A DNA stretch of 58,322 nucleotides, taken from positions 1 through 58,322 of the forward strand of contig CABSBF010000008.1 in the NCBI GenBank assembly GCA_902475855.1. Reading direction: 5' to 3'. This stretch comes from an uncultured Eubacteriales bacterium. Lineage in GTDB: Bacteria; Bacillota; Clostridia; Oscillospirales; Oscillospiraceae. The notes below the pieces were generated by a model. The model was not told the origin of the DNA, did no database searches, and saw only the letters and a list, made by a program, of their open reading frames with translations. How positions within the stretch are numbered: position 1 is the stretch's first letter; each line of letters opens with the position of its first letter. Positions 49,202-56,200 of the stretch are shown piece by piece. A program made the translations under genes and the position numbers.

Positions 49202-50203
49202 ATGAAAAAAACAGCAAGAGAGTTCCGCATGGATCATCTGCGTGCGATTCTGATTTTTCTTGTCGTGTTCGGGCACTTTTTGGAAGTACCACCGGCCGAC
49301 TGCCCGCGGCTTTACCGTGCCATCTATGCGTTTCACATTCCGGCTCTGCTGTTTCTTTCCGGTCGCTTTGCGCACTTTTCATGGCGGCGCATCCGGAAGC
49401 TTCTGCTTCTGTACGCTGTTTTTCAGGTGCTCTACCGTCTGTTTGACTGGCTGATCCTCGGGCAGCCGCAGAAGCTGACGCGCTGGCTTTTTGTCCCCTA
49501 CTGGCATCTGTGGTATCTTATTCTTCTGGCTGGGTGTCTGGCGTTGGTGCCGCTGCTGGAAAAGCTCCCGCAAAAGCTGCGGCTGCCGATCGTTCTGGTT
49601 TCTTTTCTGACCGCAGCATTCTGGGGCTTTGCGCCGATTTCCGGTTACTGGTTTTCCTTTGGTCGTTTTTTGAGTTTTTTCCCCTTTTTCCTGACCGGAT
49701 TGTATTGCAAAAACGTTCGTATCCCTTCAGGAAAGCGCCGCTTTCTCCTGCTTCTTCCGGCTGCTGTACTTTCCGCCGCCGGAACCTGGCTTCTGCTCCA
49801 ATGGAAAGCTATCCCAAATGCTCTGCTTTTCGGCGCGGTCGGTTTTCGTTCTCTGGGCGCTGGCTTCGGCCAGAAGCTGTTTCTTCTTGTGCTTGCTTCT
49901 TTGTGGGTGTGTTCGCTTCTGCTGTTTCCATGGCCACCGCACCATCTCCCGTTCTGGAGCAGCATTGGAAAAAATACGCTGCCGCTCTATCTGCTGCACG
50001 GCTTTGTGGTACGATCTGCCGAGCACTGGTCGCTGTTTTCCCGTTTAGGTACGGGCACACTGCTGCCTGCACTGGCTTCGAGTCTGCTTCTGACGCTTCT
50101 GTTTGCCCATCCGCTGCCGAAATGCCGGAAGACCGCGGCTTTCTTTTCCCGCACGAAAGGAAAAAAATCACTTTTTTCACCAAACGCCGAAAAAAAGGAT
50201 TGA
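49202..50203 (+). CDS. acyltransferase-3 family membrane protein
   Basis: 333 residues, about ten membrane helices. RMDHLRAILIFLVVFGHFLEVP holds the conserved Arg and the His of the catalytic motif; FHIPALLFLSGRF and the C-terminal GKNTLPLYLLHGFVV are typical. Such proteins O-acylate cell-surface sugars or lipids. No good ribosome site precedes the ATG at 49202, 10 bases after citrate synthase, so translation may be coupled; a later ATG at 49229 is possible. The tail is basic (RTKGKKSLFSPNAEKKD). Confidence 0.85.
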   Translation: MKKTAREFRMDHLRAILIFLVVFGHFLEVPPADCPRLYRAIYAFHIPALLFLSGRFAHFSWRRIRKLLLLYAVFQVLYRLFDWLILGQPQKLTRWLFVPYWHLWYLILLAGCLALVPLLEKLPQKLRLPIVLVSFLTAAFWGFAPISGYWFSFGRFLSFFPFFLTGLYCKNVRIPSGKRRFLLLLPAAVLSAAGTWLLLQWKAIPNALLFGAVGFRSLGAGFGQKLFLLVLASLWVCSLLLFPWPPHHLPFWSSIGKNTLPLYLLHGFVVRSAEHWSLFSRLGTGTLLPALASSLLLTLLFAHPLPKCRKTAAFFSRTKGKKSLFSPNAEKKD

Positions 50204-50228
50204 CAACCTCCGTTGGCTATGCTACAAT
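50200..50228 (+). promoter_or_regulatory. promoter of tRNA-Leu
   Basis: TTGACA, 17-base spacer, TACAAT. It overlaps the last codons of the acyltransferase gene. Confidence 0.85.
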
Positions 50229-50255
50229 ATCTGAGCAATCTGGTCAACGGAATAT

Positions 50256-50343
50256 GCGCGAGTGGTGGAATTGGCAGACTCGCTAGATTCAGGTTCTAGT
50301 GTCCACTCCGGACGTGCGGGTTCAAGTCCCGCCTCGCGCACCA
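50256..50343 (+). tRNA. tRNA-Leu (CAG)
   Basis: 88 bases with encoded CCA and a long variable arm. Anticodon stem CTAGA/TCTAG encloses loop TTCAGGT, anticodon CAG at 50290-50292. Acceptor GCGCGAG pairs with CTCGCGC. The prophage-like module begins just beyond its 3' end. Confidence 0.97.
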
Positions 50344-50350
50344 AACACCA

Positions 50351-50381
50351 AAGCCTTGCAAACTCAACGTTTGCAAGGCTT
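50351..50381. terminator. terminator of tRNA-Leu, possibly bidirectional
   Basis: Perfect 13-bp stem AAGCCTTGCAAAC / GTTTGCAAGGCTT, 5-base loop, TTTTCC on the plus strand. On the minus strand it could end the phage transcript. Confidence 0.8.
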
Positions 50382-50504
50382 TTCCTTTATTTGCAACGGT
50401 TTTCTGGCTTTTGGCTGTACAAAATCTTTGAATAAAAGCACTGTATATAATACGCAAATACCCCAAATTATGAACAGTAAATGCTTACGAAAATGCTTAT
50501 GCCT

Positions 50505-50894
50505 TTACTCTCTCCCGATGCTCTCCATGCACCGCCGGATCGCGTCTCTCGTCGCATCATCGTCCGCGCCTTGCATCAGCTCCCGGAGCTGCTCTTTCAT
50601 TTCCCCGGCGCTGCGGCTGTAGTGGCCTCTTACATAGTGCATCCCGCGTCTTGCGTAGGAGCTTCCTCTCCCGTAGCTCCCGCGCATGTCCGCCTCTCTG
50701 TCTCCGTCCCGGCTGTACCCCTCTCTGCTGTACCCGTCAGAGAGATACCGCCCGCCGTCCCGCATCATGATTTTGTCAAGGTTCTTGATCGTGCTCGCCA
50801 GCTTGTGCAGCATATCCAGATCGCCCATGCTCAGGTTTTCCTTCCGTGCGGCTCTTTCCAGTTCCTCACACAGTTTTTCTCTCAGTTCAAACAT
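50505..50894 (-). CDS. phage-type small protein with Tyr/Ser/Arg/Gly repeats
   Basis: 129 residues. A helical N-terminal half (MFELREKLCEELERAARKENLSM...KNLDKIMMRD) is followed by a repeat stretch of GYSREGYSRDGDRE and YGRGSSYARRG type, and a helical C-terminal segment (AGEMKEQLRELMQGADDDATRDAIRRCMESI). ATG at 50894 has GGGAGGG upstream. Last gene of the module. Similar repeat-bearing proteins occur in Firmicutes prophages; function unknown. Confidence 0.7.
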   Translation of the reverse strand: MFELREKLCEELERAARKENLSMGDLDMLHKLASTIKNLDKIMMRDGGRYLSDGYSREGYSRDGDREADMRGSYGRGSSYARRGMHYVRGHYSRSAGEMKEQLRELMQGADDDATRDAIRRCMESIGRE

Positions 50895-50907
50895 TATTCT
50901 CCCTCCC

Positions 50908-51330
50908 TCACGAAATTCTCTCAACAATCATGTTGGAGTTTGCAAAGCTCACCGCCTGCGCGCTTGTGTTTTTCATGCTGACGTTAACGCAGCAGCCGCG
51001 CGGGACCTCAACGATCCTGCTCACAAAGATATTAAAATAATTCTCCACCGCCGCCGGCGTGACCGTTGCCGTTGCGCTGTCCAGCGGTTCGCCATTGATG
51101 GAGATCGCCGCCGTGATAGCTCCCACGGCGCCCCCGGTCGGAATCGCAATGTTCCCGCCAAACGCGACGCGGAACTTTGCTCTGCACTGGTTCGTCAGCC
51201 CACGCAGCGTAACCTGCCCGCTGCCGGTTCTGTGCACGATGCACGGCTTTGTATTTGGTTCAGCCGCTGCAAGCGGCACATTCTGCCCGGCCGGCACCGT
51301 CACAATGCTTGTATTTACAAATTCTGCCAT
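50908..51330 (-). CDS. phage-type beta-rich protein, possible virion decoration
   Basis: 140 residues, almost all predicted beta strands (SIVTVPAGQNVPL, VTLRGLTNQCRAKFRVAFGGNIAIPTGG, AITAAISINGEPL, EVPRGCCVNVSMKN). It looks like a jelly-roll, as in capsid decoration or TNF/C1q-like trimers. No signal peptide. AGGAG precedes the ATG at 51330. It follows an internal terminator, so it may be expressed separately. Function inferred only from fold pattern. Confidence 0.7.
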   Translation of the reverse strand: MAEFVNTSIVTVPAGQNVPLAAAEPNTKPCIVHRTGSGQVTLRGLTNQCRAKFRVAFGGNIAIPTGGAVGAITAAISINGEPLDSATATVTPAAVENYFNIFVSRIVEVPRGCCVNVSMKNTSAQAVSFANSNMIVERIS

Positions 51331-51355
51331 TTTTGTTTCTCCTTTCAAAAAATTA

Positions 51356-51377
51356 CGGCGGGACAATTGCCCCGCCG
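51356..51377 (-). terminator. internal terminator within the phage module
   Basis: 7-bp stem CGGCGGG/CCCGCCG followed on the minus strand by TAATTTTTTG, between the genes starting at 52158 and 51330. Confidence 0.7.
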
Positions 51378-51447
51378 CGTGCGCTCAGTATCCGCAATGC
51401 GGCGGATCATTTTCGTGGTCTCCCGAAAAAGCTGAAATGTTTTGTTG

Positions 51448-52158
51448 TCAGTTGCAGTTGCCGCAGCCCCCGTACTGGAACGGCGCAGGAACTTGGAACG
51501 ACGGCACCGGGCGCGGATTGTAGTATGCAAACTGATTGCTCACAAAGCTCTTTACCGCGTCTGTCTGCACCGCCTGCGACGCCGCAAGCTGATAGCCGAA
51601 CAGCATCTGATTCTGCTCTGCGATCTTCGCGTCCTTCGCCGCGATTTCCTGCGCAGTCAGGCGCTGATCAATGCCCCGGAATCCGTTGTTCATCGCGTCG
51701 ATGATGTCTCGGGTGTTGTTCTGCACGAGGTTGCGCGTCTGGCAGTCCTGCGTTGCCATGTCGTACCGCACCTGCGCGATTGCCTCGCGGTTCTCGCAGC
51801 AGCAATTGGAGATCTGCTGCTGCAATGCAAAGAGCTGCTGCATGAACTGCATCTGTGCGTTGCATCTTGCAATCTCAGCCGCGGAGAAGCCGTCCTTGAT
51901 GCTGTTGTTCAGCGCAAAGGTACTGTCGCAGACCCCGTTGTTGATGCCGTCGAGCTTGCGCTCGATGTTGGCAAAGTCGGAAGCCAGCACATACCCGTCC
52001 GAAACGCCGCCGTTTCCGCCGAAGCCGTTACGCCCCCAGCCAAACAGGAACAGCACGATGATCCAGATCCAGCTGTCGCCGAACATTCCGCCGCCGTATC
52101 CGTTGTAGGCCGGCTGCACAGGCATCGTCACCATGGGGTTTCCTTCCTGAAAAGACAT
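51448..52158 (-). CDS. phage-type protein with one membrane helix and Cys cluster
   Basis: 236 residues. A Gly/Tyr/Asn-rich N-terminus, one hydrophobic helix (SWIWIIVLFLFGW, about 29-41), a Gly/Asn turn, then a long amphipathic helical region. That region has a CCCEN cluster (about residues 118-122) and spaced cysteines (VCDST, ARCNAQMQFMQQLFALQQQISNC), and the protein ends with an aromatic tail (QYGGCGNCN). ATG at 52158 with GGAG upstream. I know this layout from prophages of gut Clostridia, without an assigned role; a membrane-associated or tail/injection protein is possible. Confidence 0.75.
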   Translation of the reverse strand: MSFQEGNPMVTMPVQPAYNGYGGGMFGDSWIWIIVLFLFGWGRNGFGGNGGVSDGYVLASDFANIERKLDGINNGVCDSTFALNNSIKDGFSAAEIARCNAQMQFMQQLFALQQQISNCCCENREAIAQVRYDMATQDCQTRNLVQNNTRDIIDAMNNGFRGIDQRLTAQEIAAKDAKIAEQNQMLFGYQLAASQAVQTDAVKSFVSNQFAYYNPRPVPSFQVPAPFQYGGCGNCN

Positions 52159-52188
52159 TTCGCTTTTTCTCCTTTCTCAAAATTTTAT

Positions 52189-52213
52189 ATCAATTCGTGG
52201 CCACGAGATTGAT
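52189..52213. repeat. inverted repeat between phage genes
   Basis: ATCAATTCGTGG/CCACGAGATTGAT, a near-perfect dyad around CGTGGCCACG with one extra base. It lies between the stop at 52215 and the next start at 52158. Candidate operator or RNA stem. Confidence 0.6.
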
Positions 52214-52214
52214 C

Positions 52215-52430
52215 TCACAAAAAAGCCCGGAACTGCTGTGCCATCGTCTGAAGCTGGTCAAGCTGCTGCTGATTGATTTTCCCGGACTGCACCAGCTTCA
52301 TGACCTCCGCCTTCGGGTCGCCCTGAAAATTCGCCTGGAACTGCCGGAAGTCCTGCACCATCCTCTGAAACTGCCCCATTTGCCCGCCCATGCGGTTCCC
52401 GCCGAGCTGCTGAAATAAGCTATTGCTCAT
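52215..52430 (-). CDS. phage-type small Gln-rich protein
   Basis: 71 residues, about a quarter Gln, helical: SNSLFQQLGGNRMGGQMGQF and then QRMVQDFRQFQANFQGDPKAEVM, VQSGKINQQQLDQLQTMAQQF. Its start lies 11 bases inside the preceding gene. The same QxG-rich form recurs in small prophage proteins next to large virion proteins. Function unknown. Confidence 0.7.
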   Translation of the reverse strand: MSNSLFQQLGGNRMGGQMGQFQRMVQDFRQFQANFQGDPKAEVMKLVQSGKINQQQLDQLQTMAQQFRAFL

Positions 52431-52758
52431 CCTGCTTTCCCTCCATCAGCGCCGATATTCTCTCCTCCAGTGCCTTTAACTCTTCCCGTGTCGCGTATTC
52501 CTCTGCCTTTTTCTGCGGCTGCGCTGTCCTCTCCGTGTAGTCGAAGATTCTGAGCGGCATCGGCATCCCGCTCTGATCCGTCGATTTGATGTAGAATGAA
52601 TGCTTCTCGCTGTCCATCAGCAGCACGGAATTCCCCGCCGCCACCATGTACGCCTTCGCCGCCTCCTCGCCCTGCACCCACAGCAGCCCATTCTGGTGCT
52701 GCTGATACGGTCTTTGCTGCGGATAGTAGTTGTTGTTTGGATAGTAATAATCAGGCAT
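52420..52758 (-). CDS. phage-type small protein with Tyr/Asn/Gln-rich head
   Basis: 112 residues. Low-complexity head (DYYYPNNNYYPQQRPYQQHQN), then a compact middle (LLWVQGEEAAKAYMVAAGNSVLLMDSEKHSFYIKSTDQSGMPMPLRIFDY) and a C-terminal coiled coil (ATREELKALEERISALMEG). GGAGG lies 9 bases before the ATG, which overlaps the previous stop by 8 bases. Proteins with the VQGEEAAKAY...SFYIKSTDQSG core are frequent in Clostridia phages; probable virion or scaffold component. Confidence 0.75.
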   Translation of the reverse strand: MPDYYYPNNNYYPQQRPYQQHQNGLLWVQGEEAAKAYMVAAGNSVLLMDSEKHSFYIKSTDQSGMPMPLRIFDYTERTAQPQKKAEEYATREELKALEERISALMEGKQDEQ

Positions 52759-53143
52759 CGTTTATATCCTCCCTTGTCCAGAAATAGATTGGTGTCTCCC
52801 CGCTGGAATCCCAGCTGTCAAAGAGCTGCCCGTCCTCCACACATACCACATGGCCGGATAATGCCAGGATAAAAACGCCTGTTTGATGCTCTTTTGCAAA
52901 ATCCGCCACCGTGTAGCACTCCGGGCAGTCGTCCTTCACAAGCTCCCGCCGGAAGCCCTGCTTCTTCAGATACGCGCCCCACACCGCATTGCTCGACGGC
53001 ATGTCCGCCGCCAGATTCCCCTCGATGCAAAGCCCCCAGTAAACGCTGTCCCAGTCCTTCCCTGTCGCCTTGGCGATGGCCCGCACCGTGCAGTCTCCTA
53101 CCGCCTTTCCGCGCGGATTCGGCTGAAAAAACGAATATGCCAT
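52751..53143 (-). CDS. papain-like-fold phage protein, putative cysteine peptidase
   Basis: 130 residues. KAVGDCTVRAIAKATGKDWDSVY places a Cys (residue 17) at the start of a helix; MPSSNAVWGAYLKKQGFRR follows, and SGHVVCVEDGQLFDSWDS supplies His and Asp in papain-like order (Cys, His, Asp). I infer a cysteine peptidase or an inactive relative. ATG at 53143 has AAGGAAGG 8 bases upstream. The start codon lies inside a perfect inverted repeat (53133-53181). Confidence 0.75.
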   Translation of the reverse strand: MAYSFFQPNPRGKAVGDCTVRAIAKATGKDWDSVYWGLCIEGNLAADMPSSNAVWGAYLKKQGFRRELVKDDCPECYTVADFAKEHQTGVFILALSGHVVCVEDGQLFDSWDSSGETPIYFWTREDINDA

Positions 53144-53181
53144 ACCGAACACCTTCCTTCTGCGTCCAGTATGGCATATTC
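53133..53181 (-). promoter_or_regulatory. inverted repeat that buries a start codon, terminator-like
   Basis: Perfect 13-bp arms GAATATGCCATAC and GTATGGCATATTC (53133-53145 and 53169-53181) around a 23-base loop that contains the AAGGAAGG ribosome site. Outside lie A- and T-runs that extend the pairing and give a T-run on both strands. On the minus strand the 3' arm contains the ATG of the papain-like gene. Confidence 0.75.
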
Positions 53182-53194
53182 TTTTTTTGCTTGT

Positions 53195-53222
53195 GGGTCA
53201 CTTACGGGTCATTTGCGGCTCA
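53195..53222. repeat. three 11-base spaced GGGTCA-type repeats
   Basis: GGGTCA at 53195 and 53206, GGCTCA at 53217; each unit is one DNA turn apart, so a protein could bind along one face. The last unit overlaps the stop of the giant gene. Confidence 0.45.
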
Positions 53223-56200
53223 ACTCCACGGCATCATCCACCAGTCATAGCTTTTGTATTTCTGGCTCATGATCCAGTCCTTTTGTTCGGCGGTCAGGTT
53301 CAGGCTGTCGATCAGCTCGATGACCTTTTCTCTTTTACTGCCGGAAATAAACTCTCCGTCCTCGTCCCTGTCGGATTCCAGCTCCGATTGAGCCAGCCAG
53401 AACCTTGTGTACTCCTTTGCGGGGATTCCTGCCTCGTGAGCCTCCTTGAACTTCTCCGCCGTTCCATCGGAATAGATTGCACACAGCGCTTTATAGGCTT
53501 CATTTTCGGAAAGTCCCGCCTGCGCAACAGCTCTGGCCTGATATGCCTCCGAAAAGTTCTTTCCATCAGCTTTTGCGGCCTTGCGGGCAATTCCCTCTAT
53601 CTTTATTGCGCTGTTTTTCCCAACGCCCGCTGCGGTCATTTTGTTGTAGAAGCTCGCAGACTGCGGCACAAGCGCCTCGTTGATCACCTCGCGCTGCTTT
53701 CCGGCATACTTCTTCCCGTCCAGCCAGCTTGCAAACTCCGCCGCCCATTCGCTTTCGGTCTTTCCCGCTTTCAGCTCTCCGCGCTTGTCAAGGATTTCGG
53801 AAATATCCTTCCACTTCATTCCGGCGTCCATCAGCTTGTCGATCTCGTCGTCCTTCCCGCTTTCGACCATCGCGCTGTAGATTCTCATCCTCTGCCCGTC
53901 GGTCAGGTCCTCCTGCGCTGCCAGCTCGGCGCGTGCCTTTTTGCGGTGCTCCTCCTTCATCTGCAAGCGCTTTGTCTTTTCCTCCTCGCTCTCGTCGTCC
54001 CTTGGCGCCGGGATGTCGGAGTAGTTCATCGCGTCGTCCATCCGCATCATCAGGCCGTAGAGCGCATATCCGTCAGCGCCCTCCTCCCGCAGCTCGTTCC
54101 ATAGCTGCGTCTGCTTTGCCGTCAGCCCGGAGTTGTCCCCGGCATAGTATGCTTTCGCCTCCGGTGATGCGTTTACGCCGAACAGCGCCGTCCGGATGTA
54201 GGTCATCGGGTCGTCCATATCCAGCGGATATTGCAGCCTCTGCTTTTCTCCGTAGCCCTTGGTTTTTCCACCCTGCGCGATTGCCTTAATGCCGTATCCG
54301 GTTTTCTTGGCCTGTCTGCCGCCCGGTACAAACTCTGCAAGGAACTCCAGCCCCTTCTCCAGCACTTCCTGCCCGTTCACCTTCGGTCTCTCTCCGGTTT
54401 TGCTGTCCTTTGGCGGGAACAGCGCACCGTATAGATTTTTTCCGGTTCCGAAGATGTTCGGGAACGGCATTGTCCGGTCGCCCACGCCAAACAGGCCGGA
54501 AACGTTCGATGCAAACGGGATTTCGTTTATCAGGTTGTACCCCGTGTCCTTGATTGCCGCCAGCGTGTCAAACTTTTCCCGTTCCTCCGGCACGTCAAAG
54601 ATTTCCGAGCCGACCACCTTGTTGATCAGCTTCCTCATGTAGTCGTTCGTCGAGAGGCCCTTGCCGGAGGCAAAGAAGTTTGCCGTCAGCCCCGCAATGT
54701 CCAGCGGCGCGGGCGTGCCGCCGTAAAGCTCATCCGTCAGCCGGTTCAGCACGAACGCCGCGATCAGATACCCGAAGATCGTCCGCAGCAGCATCCGCGC
54801 CGCGCTCTTTTTCCCGTTCTTTTCCGCCTCTCTCCGAATCTCCAGCGGCATATCCTGCATGACAAACTCCACCGTGTTCAGCGGCTCGATCTGGAACACA
54901 TTCAGCATTTGCACCACAACGCCCTTGCTGTGGAACTTCAGCGGCTTTGCCCCCTTCGTCCGGTCTGCCATCAAGGCTCTGCCGTACCAGTCCGCAAACC
55001 GCATGGCTTCCTCGTGGTTTTTCCCATTCCGGATCGCATCCCAGTATGCCGCGCGCGTCGCAATCGTCGAGAGCATCGAATCCATGAATTCCGCCGGGGC
55101 AAACATGCCGGAAATAAACTTGTCCGTCCCGCTCTGCACCAGATAGTCTATGCCCTTCTTTCCGGTCAGGAAGTCGATCTCCTTTCGGAATTCTCCCAAC
55201 TTCCCCGTGCAGAATTCCTGCGTCGCTTTCAGGATTGCCCGCTGGCTTCTCGTCGCCTGAAGCATCGCAAGCTGTGCGCTTTGGTTCAGCACCGAGGATA
55301 GGTTTCCGGCCACATTGGCCTTTGCAAAGGCTCCCACCAGTTTGTTTCCGATGTTCAGCCATTCGCGCCCGCCGCCGTACTCCGTGCCTCTGTCTCCGCC
55401 AAACTGTTTTCCGGCCAGAATATCCCCGTAGTTTTTCAGCCATACCACAAGGTCGGAATATCTCGTGTTGTTCTGCGCTTCTCCGAGCATTTCCTCAATC
55501 AGCTTGTCAAACGCCTCTGCAAGCTCCGCGTTGGAGTATTCTCGCATATCGTTTCCGATGCGTCCCATCTCCTGCAGGTATTCCACTTTTTCTTCTACGT
55601 TCCCGCTTCTGGACATATCCAGCGCCTTTTCCAGCGACGTTACAAAGCTCCCCCGCAGGCCTTGCCTCAGATAGTTTTCTGCCGCGCGTATTTTCTGGAT
55701 GTCGTCCGTGTGGTAAAGGATATCGCCGAGATACTGCACGTAGTTCTGGAACGCTTCCTCAATGTCATACGCTGTCTTGTCACCCTTTCTTTCTAGGAAG
55801 AACGGATTCCACCGCTTCTGCGGCCGGAATCCCTCCGTCCGTCCGGAGATCTCCGCGGGCAGTGTCGTCACGGTCTCGTTCAGGCCCAGCACTTCAAGCG
55901 CCTTGCTCATTAGGTTGAACTTTTCCGCAATCGGAATATGCGGCGTATAGCCCTTGATTTTTCCGATCGGCTGCATCCCGTGCGCAACAAGGAAGTCGTT
56001 GATCGCCTCAAAGTACAGGTCAAATTTTTTCCTGTATTCCTTCATTGCGTTCTCGCACTTTACCTTGTCTATCCCCTCCGCGTCCTTGCCGTTGATCCAT
56101 TGCGCGTACTTTTCCACGATCTTTGCTTCCTCGCTGTTCAGCGCGAATTCAATCGACTCGTTTTCCACGCTTTCGCCCCGCGCAACGTTTTCCGCCGCGC

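Noticed and set aside
53195..53222. CRISPR-like repeats
   Set aside because: Only three 6-base units 11 bases apart; no array of repeats and spacers was seen anywhere in the window.
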